Shown here: piece by piece, positions 52,292-60,879 of the stretch
How the letters are laid out: each line of letters starts with the position of its first letter
Position numbering within the stretch: the first letter of the stretch is position 1
Origin: Alphaproteobacteria bacterium
GTDB taxonomy: Bacteria > Myxococcota_A > UBA796 > GCA-2862545
Length of the DNA stretch: 64,000 bases
Reading direction: 5' to 3'
Assembly: GCA_020632885.1 (NCBI GenBank)
Contig: JACKEQ010000033.1
Location: 1-64,000, forward strand
Position numbers and translations under genes: made by a program
Notes under the pieces: generated by a model
Databases searched by the model: none
Seen by the model: the letters and a program-made list of their open reading frames with translations, nothing else
What the model was told of the DNA's origin: nothing

Positions 52292-53037
52292 GCCTTCACC
52301 TTGTTCCGGGCCTTGTGGGTGACCTCGGAGAGGAGCTTGGGCAGCCCGCCACGCACCTCGGCCTCCCACGCCACCACCGCCGCAGGGTCGGTCTTCACCC
52401 AGCCCTTGAGCACGCGCCTGAGGGCCTTGCGGACGTTCGGGGACTCGTCGCGGAGGAAGGCGTGGGCGAGGGCCCCCACGAGGGGCGAGAGGGGCTCCTC
52501 CACGAACGCGATGGCGTCGTCGCCGTGACGTGCGCGCAGGGGGGCCACCGCGCAGCCCTCGAGGGGGAGGGGGAGGAACGCGAGGCCCATGCTCACGAGG
52601 GCGCGTCGCACGGCAGGGTGTGACCCCTTGTGGGCGAGGGCCAGCTCCCGGAGGCGCTCGGGCTCGGCGCCGGTGGCGGCGAAGGCGGGCCCGAGCACCA
52701 GCCAGCCCAGCGCGTCGGCCGTGAGGTTGTCGTCGAGGCGCGCGAGCCAGTCGAGCCCGATGTCGAGGGCTTCGGTGGGACCGTCGGGCACGAGGGCCGC
52801 GAGCAACCCGACGGCGAGCATGCCGTCCTCCCACGCGCTCATGAACAGCCGGGTCAGGGCGTCCTCGGACGTGAGAGACGGCTTCTGGTCACGCCAGACG
52901 GCCGCGCCCACACGCGCGATCTCCGCCTGCGGCGTGCCGCGGATGCCCTTGAGGGTGTTGAGGTTGCGGGCCGCCTTCCTCGCGGTGTCGGAGGAAGAGA
53001 GGGCCTCGAGGGTCTCGCTGATCAGGGACTCGTCCAT
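52288..53037 (-). CDS. HEAT-repeat-like protein, possibly AlkD-like
   Basis: A 249-residue all-helical protein (DALTRLFMSAWEDGM, DALGWLVLGPAFA, SPNVRKALRRVLKGWVKTD) with the spacing of the HEAT-like DNA-alkylation-repair fold. The catalytic Asp of AlkD cannot be placed with confidence, so the repair role is tentative. ATG 53037 chosen. Promoter-like TTAGGG lies about 16 nt upstream on the minus strand. Confidence 0.6.
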   Translation of the reverse strand: MDESLISETLEALSSSDTARKAARNLNTLKGIRGTPQAEIARVGAAVWRDQKPSLTSEDALTRLFMSAWEDGMLAVGLLAALVPDGPTEALDIGLDWLARLDDNLTADALGWLVLGPAFAATGAEPERLRELALAHKGSHPAVRRALVSMGLAFLPLPLEGCAVAPLRARHGDDAIAFVEEPLSPLVGALAHAFLRDESPNVRKALRRVLKGWVKTDPAAVVAWEAEVRGGLPKLLSEVTHKARNKVKA

Positions 53038-53059
53038 GCCGGAGCCCCTAACGGTTGGG

Positions 53060-53329
53060 TCAGACCGCGACGAGCACCGCGATGGCCGCGACGAGCACGG
53101 TGGCCACGGCCGCCACTGCCGCCGCGAGGCCGGCACCCAGCAGGAAGGTGGCCACCATCGCCAGGAGCAGCCAGTTGCTGGAGCTCTGGGGCGCCGGCGC
53201 CTCCGCCACCTCGACGGGCTCCGGCTCCGGCATGCTGTCCACCAGCGCCACCAGGTCCATGACGGACGCGGACTCCACGGCCCAGGGGGGCGTGGTGAGG
53301 GTGGGGTCGGGGACGTGAGGGATCGTCAT
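53060..53329 (-). CDS. Small membrane protein
   Basis: An 89-residue protein with an acidic Pro/Glu-rich N-terminal half. Its C-terminus is alanine/valine-rich and hydrophobic (about 35 residues, one long or two short helices, WLLLAMVATFLLGAG onward). No family recognised. It sits 22 nt upstream of the HEAT gene on the same strand. Confidence 0.5.
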   Translation of the reverse strand: MTIPHVPDPTLTTPPWAVESASVMDLVALVDSMPEPEPVEVAEAPAPQSSSNWLLLAMVATFLLGAGLAAAVAAVATVLVAAIAVLVAV

Positions 53330-53377
53330 GCCGGAGAGCGTATCCGAGGGGGCCCGGCAGGGTCGTGCAACGCGATG

Positions 53378-54214
53378 TCACTCCGGCATCACGTGGGTTC
53401 GCACGGCATCCGCGAGGTCTGCAGGGGCGTCGTGGTGCACGAGGTGACCGGCCTCCAGGACCCGCGTCCGCACGTCCTGGAGGTGCTCGGCGCGCTCGAA
53501 GGCCGGATAGCCCGAGCGGGATCCGCGGATCGCGAGCACCGGGGCCGTGATCTCGCGCAGGAACACCTCCAGGTGGCGCTCGTCGAAGGGCCGCGGCGCG
53601 CGACCCCGATGCCGCGCGTCCCAGGCCCATTGCAGACCCCCCCGTACCTCCCGGGTCTGGCGCGACGCGAGGTCCAGGGCCGCCTGCGGCGAGAGGGCCC
53701 TGTTGGCGCGACGGAGACGCTCGGCGGCCGCCTCGAGGTCGGCCATCGGTGGCCCGTGGCGCACCCCCGCGCGCCGCTGGTCGAGGAAGCGGCGGGCGCG
53801 ATCGACCATCGTGGCGGTGTCGTCCGGTGGCCCGAGGCCCTCGACGAGCACGAGGCGTCGCACCCGGGCCGGCCGGGCCCCCGCGAACAGGCAGGCGAGG
53901 GTGCCGCCCATGCTGTGCCCGAGCACGTCCAGGGGGGCGTCGGGCGACAGGGCGTCCGCCACGGCGTCCACGTCGCCCACGTAGTCCCAGAAGTGGTACC
54001 AGCCGCCCTCGCCGACGTGCGCGCTGCGCCCGTGGCCCCGGTGGTCCACGGCCCACACGGGCATCGGCAGCCGCCGCGCCACCTCGTCCCACGCCAGCGC
54101 CTGCTCGAGGAACCCGTGGAGCACGAGCAGCGGCACGCCCGGCGCGTCGGTGTTCCACCCGACGACGGCCAGATCGAGGCCGTGGGGGCCGGTGCGGATC
54201 GTGCGCTCGATCAC
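53378..54214 (-). CDS. Alpha/beta hydrolase
   Basis: A 278-residue serine hydrolase with LLVLHGFLEQ (oxyanion hole), DHRGHGRS, the nucleophile elbow LGHSMGG, a late Asp region and the histidine in EAGHLVHHD. The start GTG 54214 lies inside the stop of the NACHT-FGE gene (4-nt overlap), so it is translated with it. The substrate is unknown. In this position it could be an effector of the NACHT protein (inference). Confidence 0.88.
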   Translation of the reverse strand: MIERTIRTGPHGLDLAVVGWNTDAPGVPLLVLHGFLEQALAWDEVARRLPMPVWAVDHRGHGRSAHVGEGGWYHFWDYVGDVDAVADALSPDAPLDVLGHSMGGTLACLFAGARPARVRRLVLVEGLGPPDDTATMVDRARRFLDQRRAGVRHGPPMADLEAAAERLRRANRALSPQAALDLASRQTREVRGGLQWAWDARHRGRAPRPFDERHLEVFLREITAPVLAIRGSRSGYPAFERAEHLQDVRTRVLEAGHLVHHDAPADLADAVRTHVMPE

Positions 54215-55878
54215 TCCGCGTCCCAGGCCAGCCGCAGACCGCACTTGAGGTTGCCCGAGAGGCGGTGTGACAGGCGTAGACCCGGGTCCGCCGCGCGTCG
54301 GGGGTGGGTGAAGCAGCCGCCCATCACGACCCGCCCGCGGTCCTCCCGGTCGCGCCAGGCGCTCGAGGTGGTCTCGAAGACCCCTCCCACCGCGGAGTAG
54401 AGCAGCGAGTCGCCGTGACAGCCGAAGGCGCGGATGGGCAGGGGCCGCTCCAGGCCCACCTCGGCCGTGACGACGCGACCCGGGCGCCAGTGGTCGCCCC
54501 ACGGCCACCGACGGCCGTCGAGGCCCCGCACGGCCTTCTCCCACTCGTCGGCGGTCGGCAGGCGCGCGCCCACCGAGGTCGCGTAGCGATCGCAGTCCTC
54601 GGGCCAGAGCGCGTAGATCGGCTCCTCGCGACGGTCCGGCGGGCACGTGCGGGTGTGACCCCAGTGGGCCAGATAGTGGATGTCCTCCCGGTCGTCCGGG
54701 TGGTCGGCCAGCCAGTCCGCGTAGGAGCCGGCGGACACGGGCTCCCGGGCGATCCAGACGGGCCGCTCGAGGTGCTGGATGCGCAGCGGTCGGGCGTCCG
54801 GCAGGTCGCCGCCGGCCACGAAGTTGCCCCGGGGGATGCGGACACGCCGGCCTTCGAAGAGCACGGGCATCGGGGGCATCCGGCCCACCAGGAACGCGCG
54901 GGTGGCCTCGGAGAGCAGGAAGCCCGAGAGCTCGTCCGGCCCGTGGCCCTGGTTGGCCGCGATCCGGGGGGCGAGGTGGCCCGCGACGAGGAACTCGAGC
55001 ACGGACCGGTGGCCGAAGCGCCAGGCGCCGTCGAGGTCGGTGACCATGAGGGCCGCGCGGAGCTCGGCGGGGATGTCGAAGCGCCGCACGAGGTCGTTGC
55101 CGAACCGGAGCGCGGTGGGCCGGAAGCCGTGGGTGACGCAGACCTCCCAGGCGAGGTCCTGGAGCCGCTCGACCGCCTCGTCGTGGCCGGGGCCCGTGAA
55201 CAGCGCCCGGCGGATCCAGGCGTCGAACAGGCCCCAGGCGTCGATCGGCATGTTCAGGTGGATGTGCGGGAGGGCCGAGCCCACGACGTGGAGCAGGAGG
55301 GGCGAGGTGGCGAGGTCCTGCAGGCCGTCCACCGACTCCACGAGCGACATGCCGCCCGCGCTCCCGAGCTGCTCCTGCACCACCTCCTGGGGGAGGGGGT
55401 CGATCCGGAACGTGGGCACCGCCAGCGAGTCCACCTGGTCGGGCGCCGTGGCGACGTCGGTGCGGAAGAACCCCGGCCTGGACGTGAGGAGCCAGCGGGG
55501 CCCCAGCGTCTGGCGCATCTCCACGAACCGATCCTGGAGCGTGTGGGGTGCGAAGGGCGCCTCGTCCAGGCCGTCGAGCAGGAGGGGCCGGGTGCCGGCG
55601 AGGGCCTCGTCCAGGCGGCGGCGACCGAGGATCGGGAGCAGGGCCTCCAGCAGCGGCAGGTCGGGGTCGAGCAGCCGAAGGGGGAGGGCGGTGTAGCGGC
55701 CCGTGGCCGCGAGGGCTGCGACCAGGTGGGTCTTCCCGCTGCCGAAGGGGCCGAGGAGCACGGCGTGGCCGACCCCGATCGCATGCTCGACGGCGGCGAC
55801 GAGCGGGCCGGCGGGGTTCTCGTCCAGGCGCGCGCCCTCCAGCGTGAGGCGGGTCGCGGTCAACGGCAGCATCGTCAC
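54211..55878 (-). CDS. NACHT/STAND NTPase fused to an FGE-sulfatase (SUMF) domain
   Basis: A 555-residue protein. NTPase part: Walker A GPFGSGKT (43-50), Walker B LLLDGLDE (about 99-106), sensor LLTSRP, and the NACHT-type FGHRSVLEFLVAGHLA near residue 300. From about 345 the C-terminus is an FGE/SUMF fold: IPRGNFVAGG, PVWIAREPVSAGSYADWL, ARLPTADEWEKAVRG, WPWGDHW, GGVFE, GGCF and CGLRLAWD. STAND proteins are switch ATPases of immunity and signalling, and FGE-type domains often serve as binding modules in such proteins. No membrane segment. Coupled to the alpha/beta hydrolase. Domain calls are firm; function is inference. Confidence 0.85.
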   Translation of the reverse strand: MTMLPLTATRLTLEGARLDENPAGPLVAAVEHAIGVGHAVLLGPFGSGKTHLVAALAATGRYTALPLRLLDPDLPLLEALLPILGRRRLDEALAGTRPLLLDGLDEAPFAPHTLQDRFVEMRQTLGPRWLLTSRPGFFRTDVATAPDQVDSLAVPTFRIDPLPQEVVQEQLGSAGGMSLVESVDGLQDLATSPLLLHVVGSALPHIHLNMPIDAWGLFDAWIRRALFTGPGHDEAVERLQDLAWEVCVTHGFRPTALRFGNDLVRRFDIPAELRAALMVTDLDGAWRFGHRSVLEFLVAGHLAPRIAANQGHGPDELSGFLLSEATRAFLVGRMPPMPVLFEGRRVRIPRGNFVAGGDLPDARPLRIQHLERPVWIAREPVSAGSYADWLADHPDDREDIHYLAHWGHTRTCPPDRREEPIYALWPEDCDRYATSVGARLPTADEWEKAVRGLDGRRWPWGDHWRPGRVVTAEVGLERPLPIRAFGCHGDSLLYSAVGGVFETTSSAWRDREDRGRVVMGGCFTHPRRAADPGLRLSHRLSGNLKCGLRLAWDAE

Positions 55879-55896
55879 TCCGGGAGGGGGCGGGCG

Positions 55897-55905
55897 TGCT
55901 AACGT
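55897..55905 (+). promoter_or_regulatory. Extended -10 of the membrane protein gene at 55917
   Basis: TGCTAACGT fits TGnTAnnnT and ends 11 nt before ATG 55917, leaving a leader of only a few nucleotides. It is divergent from the NACHT-FGE gene. Confidence 0.45.
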
Positions 55906-55916
55906 AACGACCGTCG

Positions 55917-56264
55917 ATGGAGGCGCGGGTGGAAGACGTTCAGACGCCGATGGAGTACCAGATCAGCGGCGTGCTCATGGTCGTCTCGGGGTTGTTCAAC
56001 CTCATGATCTCGGGCATCTACGTGCTCGGGTTGATCTGGGTCTGCGTGGGTGTGCTCTGGCTGATCCCGATGTTCGTGGCCCTGGCCGAGATCGCCGTGG
56101 GCGCCATGGCGCTCGCCGGGGTGCGCGTGCCGGGGCTCCAGGTCGTCTCGATCATGGGCATGATCAGCTCGATGTTCATGTGCAACATCTGGGGCGCGAT
56201 GTTCGAGGGCATCGCGGCCGTGCTGCAGTTCCAGCCCAAGGTGCGCGGCTACCTCGAGGGCTGA
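55917..56264 (+). CDS. Small multi-pass membrane protein
   Basis: A 115-residue protein with three or four hydrophobic helices (GVLMVVSGLFNLMISG, VLGLIWVCVGVLWLIPMF, EIAVGAMALAGV, VVSIMGMISSMFM) and a short cytoplasmic tail. No family recognised. ATG 55917 is nearly leaderless relative to the -10; an ATG at 55950 is possible. Divergent from the NACHT operon and convergent with the response regulator. Confidence 0.65.
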   Translation: MEARVEDVQTPMEYQISGVLMVVSGLFNLMISGIYVLGLIWVCVGVLWLIPMFVALAEIAVGAMALAGVRVPGLQVVSIMGMISSMFMCNIWGAMFEGIAAVLQFQPKVRGYLEG

Positions 56265-56276
56265 ATCGATCACTCC

Positions 56277-56293
56277 GGCCGCCGAAGGCGGCC
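56277..56293. terminator. Hairpin between convergent genes
   Basis: GGCCGCC (56277-56283), loop GAA, GGCGGCC (56287-56293): a perfect 7-bp stem in the 31-bp gap between two converging genes. It is flanked on both sides by the direct repeat ATCACTCC. No T-run, so a bidirectional terminator is likely but unproven. Confidence 0.5.
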
Positions 56294-56295
56294 TA

Positions 56296-56982
56296 TCACT
56301 CCTCGAAGCGGTAGCCCGTGCCGTGCACCGTGAGGATGTGGCGCGGCTCGCCGGGGGTGTCCTCGAGCTTCTTGCGGAGCTTGAGGATCTGGTTGTCCAC
56401 GGTGCGCGTGGTGATCGCTGCCGTGTAGCCCCACACGTTCTGGAGGAGCTCCTCGCGCGAGACGTCGCGGCCGCGGTGGGCGATCAGGTAGCCGAGCGTG
56501 CCGGCCTCGTGGGTGGTGAGGCGGCTCACCTTGCCGTCCTTGGTGAGCTCGCGACGGCGGAGGTCGATGGTGACGCCGCTGAAGCTGAACGTGTCGGGCG
56601 CCTTCCGCTCCGAGCTGTGCTGGCGGAGGCGGGCCTTCACGCGCGCGATGAGCTCGCGGGGCGAGAACGGCTTGGTGACGTAGTCGTCCGCGCCCATCTC
56701 GAGGCCCATGACGCGGTCGATCTCGTCGGTCTTGGCCGTGAGCATGATCACCGGCAGGTCCGGGAGCTCCGACTTCACCGTGCGCATCACCTGCATGCCG
56801 TCGATCCCGGGCAGCATGATGTCGGAGATCAGGAGGTCCGGTGCTTCGGCGCGGATGAGGGCCAGCCCCTTCTCGCCGGTGTCGGCGTGCCGGACGTGGA
56901 AGCGCTCGCTCTCGAGGGCGATGACGAGCCCACTCGCGATGGTCGGGTCGTCTTCGATGATCACGATGCTGGCGCTGTCCAC
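56296..56982 (-). CDS. OmpR-family response regulator
   Basis: A 228-residue DNA-binding regulator. Receiver: IVIIEDD, phospho-acceptor Asp in LLISDIMLPG, the Thr in VIMLTAKTD and the Lys in YVTKPFSP. The C-terminal winged helix ends in the typical NVWGY, RTVDNQILKLRKKL and GTGYRFEE. Start GTG 56982 is preferred because GGAGG (56988-56992) lies 5 nt upstream; the GTG at 56988 overlaps that site. Probably partners the sensor kinase at 58809, with a lipoprotein gene between them. Confidence 0.95.
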   Translation of the reverse strand: MDSASIVIIEDDPTIASGLVIALESERFHVRHADTGEKGLALIRAEAPDLLISDIMLPGIDGMQVMRTVKSELPDLPVIMLTAKTDEIDRVMGLEMGADDYVTKPFSPRELIARVKARLRQHSSERKAPDTFSFSGVTIDLRRRELTKDGKVSRLTTHEAGTLGYLIAHRGRDVSREELLQNVWGYTAAITTRTVDNQILKLRKKLEDTPGEPRHILTVHGTGYRFEE

Positions 56983-57003
56983 GTTCACCTCCGGAGCGTC
57001 CGC

Positions 57004-57009
57004 ACCTTA
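57004..57009 (-). promoter_or_regulatory. Candidate -10 of the response regulator
   Basis: Minus strand TAAGGT, about 20 nt before the start at 56982; the same hexamer occurs in the promoters at 24991 and 31364. Confidence 0.35.
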
Positions 57010-57054
57010 CCGCGGACGCCGGGCTTGCGCAGCGTCACGGAAGGGGAACAGCGG

Positions 57055-58710
57055 TCACAGGATGTTGATCGTCAGGAAGAACGGAGAGAGGGTGTCTTTG
57101 GTGTCGAGGGTCAGGTAGAGGGTCTCGACGTCGCCGGTGTTGTTGACGTGCACGAGGGTCTCGATGGCGCCGGCGTTGTCGGAGCCCGTGAGGCACGAGT
57201 CGAGGTCCGCACAGTCGCTCGTGAGGTAGAGCGCGGGGTCGCCGTCCTCCATGGACATGGTGACCTCCAGGGTGGCGCCGTCGGGCACCTCGAGGCGGAG
57301 GGTGCCGTCCGCGCCGGGGAGCGTGCTCTGCGTGCAGCCCAGGAACCCCGGATTCGTGGTGGGATTGAGGTCCGACGGGTTGCCGGAGTAGTACTCGCCG
57401 GGCTGGAACAGCGGCGCGTCCAGGGCGCCGGCGCACGTGTCGGAGAGCGGAGGGTCGGGGAGCTCGATGCTGCGGTGGTCGAGGAAGAACAGACCGCCGT
57501 ACGTGGGCGTGACGCCGTCCACCACCAGGGTGACCACCTCGGCCTGGAGGGGGTCGGGGTTGAAGCGCGTGAGCATCTCGGTCTGGGTGCCGAAGCCGCG
57601 GTCGGCCCCTTCTTCGCACACGGGCTCGAGCTCGTCGCACGACTCGAGGATGTAGACCGCCCCGTTCGCCTCGAACTGGCGGAAGTCGATCTCCATGCGG
57701 TGGTGCGGCGGGATCGTGACGTTGTACACGGCGTCCAGGCCCGCGGAGGGCTCCTGGGACTGCAGGCACTCCACCACCTCGAAGGTGTCGGCCATCCCCG
57801 CGAGGTCGCCGTAGTGCCCACCCACGGGCAGGCTGACGGCGCTCGCGCAGTCGTTCCCGACCTCGATGGGCGCGCGGAGGCCGACGGGCACGTACTCCAC
57901 GACGAAGTCCGCCTCGGCCGTGGTGAGGACGTCGAGGGTGTTCCCCTCGATGTCGAACGTGTCGTGGGACCAGCGCGCGAGCTGGATGTCGAGCACCGTG
58001 GCGATCGGCAGGTTCAGGGCGTTGAGGTCGAGGTCGTGGCTGCCGTCGTCCTCGATGCGCCAGACGCGGCCGGGCGAGGTCTCGTCGTCGGTGCGCAGGA
58101 AGAGGTACATCTCGTCCGCGCCTTCGGGCTCCCAGAGGATCGTGAAGGCGTCTTCGTCCGAGAAGGCGCGCAGCGTCTCGTCCTGGCGGGGGCTCGTGAC
58201 CACGAGGCCCTTCGGGACGTCCACGGCGGCCGGCAGGTCCACGTCGCCCCACTCCACGCCGAGCGTGATGTCTGCGGGGCCGCTGAAGTCGCCGCGGCCC
58301 GAGAGGTCTGCGTAGTACCAGGAGAGCAGCTCGTCGGCGCGGTAGTACGTCTCGTAGGGACCGAAGGGCACGGTGAGGCCGACGTAGCGGTAGAAGCTCC
58401 GGTTCTCGACGTACCGCTCGAGGGGGTCGTACTGGCGGGACTCACCGAGGGGCGGGAGCACGTGCAGGCACGGCGTGGTCTCGTCCGGCAGGCAGTGCGC
58501 GACGTTCACGAACTCCTGGAGGTCGTTCGCGAACACCCCGACGAGCTCGGAGCGCACGAGCAGGCCGTTCTGGTAGCCCCGCACGAGGGCCAGGCTGCCC
58601 TGGTCGGTGCCCGGGATCGGGTCGATCGGCACCGGTGTGACGGGCTCGGAGGTGTCGGTGGGGGTCTTGCCGGGGCAGCCCAGGAGCAGCAACGGGAGGA
58701 GGGTGCGCAT
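57055..58710 (-). CDS. Large lipoprotein of unknown function
   Basis: A 551-residue protein with leader MRTLLPLLLLGC (lipobox). The mature part is acidic and beta-rich, with at least two repeats that resemble bacterial pre-peptidase C-terminal (PPC-like) domains: NDCASAVSLPVGGHYGDLA and DTCAGALDAPLFQPGEYYSG, each followed by a DxDxxLY-type strand. Such domains are seen in secreted proteins of deltaproteobacteria. It lies between the histidine kinase and its regulator, so it may sense or display a ligand (inference). The -10 at 58717 makes the mRNA almost leaderless. Confidence 0.8.
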   Translation of the reverse strand: MRTLLPLLLLGCPGKTPTDTSEPVTPVPIDPIPGTDQGSLALVRGYQNGLLVRSELVGVFANDLQEFVNVAHCLPDETTPCLHVLPPLGESRQYDPLERYVENRSFYRYVGLTVPFGPYETYYRADELLSWYYADLSGRGDFSGPADITLGVEWGDVDLPAAVDVPKGLVVTSPRQDETLRAFSDEDAFTILWEPEGADEMYLFLRTDDETSPGRVWRIEDDGSHDLDLNALNLPIATVLDIQLARWSHDTFDIEGNTLDVLTTAEADFVVEYVPVGLRAPIEVGNDCASAVSLPVGGHYGDLAGMADTFEVVECLQSQEPSAGLDAVYNVTIPPHHRMEIDFRQFEANGAVYILESCDELEPVCEEGADRGFGTQTEMLTRFNPDPLQAEVVTLVVDGVTPTYGGLFFLDHRSIELPDPPLSDTCAGALDAPLFQPGEYYSGNPSDLNPTTNPGFLGCTQSTLPGADGTLRLEVPDGATLEVTMSMEDGDPALYLTSDCADLDSCLTGSDNAGAIETLVHVNNTGDVETLYLTLDTKDTLSPFFLTINIL

Positions 58711-58716
58711 GGTGGG

Positions 58717-58722
58717 ACAGTA
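58717..58722 (-). promoter_or_regulatory. Candidate -10, leaderless lipoprotein transcript
   Basis: Minus strand TACTGT ends 7 nt before ATG 58710, so the transcript would begin at the start codon. Confidence 0.35.
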
Positions 58723-58808
58723 ATCCAGCCGTTCGGGGTTCGCGCGGGCTTCCACCTGTGTGTGTCGTGGAGAGCGCCTTCCGGATCAGTGCGTGACGAA
58801 AGGTGACG

Positions 58809-60848
58809 TCAGGCTTCCATGGCGGGCAGCTCGATCACGAAGCGCGCGCCGCCGTCCACGCCTTCTTCGCAGCGCACGGTGCCTCCGTGGCCCTTCACGA
58901 TCTCCGCGACCTGGGCGAGGCCCAGGCCGTGACCGCCGGACTTTCCGCGGTTGTCGCCCTCGACGCGCACGAAGCGCTCGAACACCGAGTCGCGCATCTC
59001 CGCGGGCACGCCGAGGCCGTTGTCGGTGACGCTGATCACCACGCGGTCTCCGATCTGCTCGGCGGCGAGCCAGACCTGTGCGTCGACGTCCTCGCGGCGG
59101 TACTTCAGGGCGTTGTCGAGCAGGCAGGCCACCGCGTCGCGGAGGGCCTCCGCGTCGCCCATCACCTCGCTGGTGGGCTGCAGGTCGGCCTCGAACCCGA
59201 TCCCGGCGACCTCCAGGCGTGGGCCCCAGAGATCCACCGCCTCGAAAAGGGGCTCTTCGGGGTCGAAGGGCTCGGGGCGGCGGAGCTGGCGCTCGCGGGT
59301 GACGGAGAGGATCTCGTTGACGCGAAGGGTGAGGTTGTCGGCTTCGCGCACGATGGCGCGGGCCATGCCGGCCCGCTCGCGGTCCGACCCGTAGTGGCCG
59401 AGCTCCAGGTTCTCCGCCATCACCTTGATGCCGGCGAGGGGGGTCTTGAGCTCGTGGGTGACGCGGGTGGCGAACTCCTTCTGGCGCTGCAGCAGGAGCC
59501 GTTGGGTGCGGTTGGCGGCGATGATCCCGTAGAGCATGGCCAGGGCGACCATGAGCAGCACGCCGAGCACGCCGAGCAGGAAGGCCAGCGCGGAGTCCAT
59601 GCGGTGGATCTGCTCGTCGATCGGCGCGGACCGCAGGCCCACGCGGAGGTGGGTGAGGGCGCGCGAGAAGGGCACGCTGACGGCGATCTCCCCGCCTGCG
59701 CGGGCTCCGGTGATGTACTCGCGTCCCGTGGAGTCGGTGATGACGAGGTACTGCCGGTACCGGCCCATGTGGTTCAGGAAGTCCTTGAGGAGCTCGTCCT
59801 GGTCGAGCTGGAGCGCCACGCCGGCCTCGCCGTTGGCGGCCCAGTGGGTGAACAGCAGGAAGGGCGTGTCGCCGTACTGGTCGCGGATGAAGCGGGGGGC
59901 TTCGGGGACCATGGGCACGCGGCGGGGCAGGAGCTGGTCGCGCACCTCGCGGAAGCCGTTGACGCGGCGGGTGGCCCGCAGGGCGGCGGCTTCGAGCATG
60001 TGGGTGCGCTGGGGGTTGCCCCACGCCTGGACGCGCGGGAGGAGCGGGTAGGCGAGGAGGTGCATGAGGACCTCCGCGTCGGGGCCGTCCAGGTCGGCGA
60101 TCTCCATGCCGGTGCGGAAGTACAGGGCTCCGGCCTCGTCGTCGCGCTGGAGGTTCAGGAGGGCCTCGGCGCGCTGGAGGTTGAGCACGGCGGCCCGGAA
60201 GGGCGGGACACCGAGGTTGGCGGCGTCGGTGAGGGTGGCCTGCTGGGGGAGGCCTTCCTGGTCGAGCATCTCGAGGAGCTCGTCCCACTCGCCCATGCGG
60301 CGGTAGACGTTCACGGCCTCGGAGAGCGCCATGAGCCGCACGGAGCCGTCCATGGCGCGGCACCACGTGCGCCAGGCCTGGACGGCCTCTTCGGGCGTGG
60401 TGTCGGCCTGGCTGGCGTAGAGCCTGGCGCGGGACAGGCACTCGATGCGCTCCATGGCGGCCTCGTGCTCGACGCGTGGCTCCTCGGGGTACGCGAACCG
60501 GCCGGGGACGAGGATGTTGCGGTTCTGGTTGGTGACGCGCTGGGCGGGGGTCCAGAGGTAGAGGCTGTCGAACCACCCCGCGGTCTGGCGGAGCTGGGTC
60601 TGGTAGATGCGGCCCTGGTAGCGGTTGGAGACGGCGCCCTCGGACCAGCTCACGAGCTTGGCGATGAGGTCGTCCTCCCAGGACTCGGCGCGGTCGCGGA
60701 GGTCGTTCTCGACGTCGACGGAGACCTGGCCGGTGGCCTCGCGGTGGAGCACGAGGACGACGGCGACGACGCCTACGACGAGGCCGACGATGAGCAGGCC
60801 CAGCGCCCACGGGAGGGCGCGTCGGGTGACGGTGAGGTCGGCGTTCAT
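58809..60848 (-). CDS. Sensor histidine kinase with a large extracytoplasmic region
   Basis: A 679-residue protein. An N-terminal helix (about 12-35) and a second at about 415-440 flank a 380-residue periplasmic sensor with helical, TPR-like stretches. The cytoplasmic part has H-box RVTHELKTPLAGI, N-box LLDNALKYRRED, G1 DNGLGVP, F-box SVFERFVR and G2 GGHGLGLAQV. Complete and likely active. Likely partner of the OmpR-family regulator at 56296, although a lipoprotein gene lies between. ATG 60848 was chosen over upstream options because the charged n-region starts there. Confidence 0.93.
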   Translation of the reverse strand: MNADLTVTRRALPWALGLLIVGLVVGVVAVVLVLHREATGQVSVDVENDLRDRAESWEDDLIAKLVSWSEGAVSNRYQGRIYQTQLRQTAGWFDSLYLWTPAQRVTNQNRNILVPGRFAYPEEPRVEHEAAMERIECLSRARLYASQADTTPEEAVQAWRTWCRAMDGSVRLMALSEAVNVYRRMGEWDELLEMLDQEGLPQQATLTDAANLGVPPFRAAVLNLQRAEALLNLQRDDEAGALYFRTGMEIADLDGPDAEVLMHLLAYPLLPRVQAWGNPQRTHMLEAAALRATRRVNGFREVRDQLLPRRVPMVPEAPRFIRDQYGDTPFLLFTHWAANGEAGVALQLDQDELLKDFLNHMGRYRQYLVITDSTGREYITGARAGGEIAVSVPFSRALTHLRVGLRSAPIDEQIHRMDSALAFLLGVLGVLLMVALAMLYGIIAANRTQRLLLQRQKEFATRVTHELKTPLAGIKVMAENLELGHYGSDRERAGMARAIVREADNLTLRVNEILSVTRERQLRRPEPFDPEEPLFEAVDLWGPRLEVAGIGFEADLQPTSEVMGDAEALRDAVACLLDNALKYRREDVDAQVWLAAEQIGDRVVISVTDNGLGVPAEMRDSVFERFVRVEGDNRGKSGGHGLGLAQVAEIVKGHGGTVRCEEGVDGGARFVIELPAMEA

Positions 60849-60879
60849 GCTGGGGTCCGCTAACGCGCCCGGAGCCGGG

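Noticed and set aside
56323..58806. An 827-codon plus-strand open frame
   Set aside because: Antisense to the response regulator and lipoprotein genes, both of which have clear motifs.
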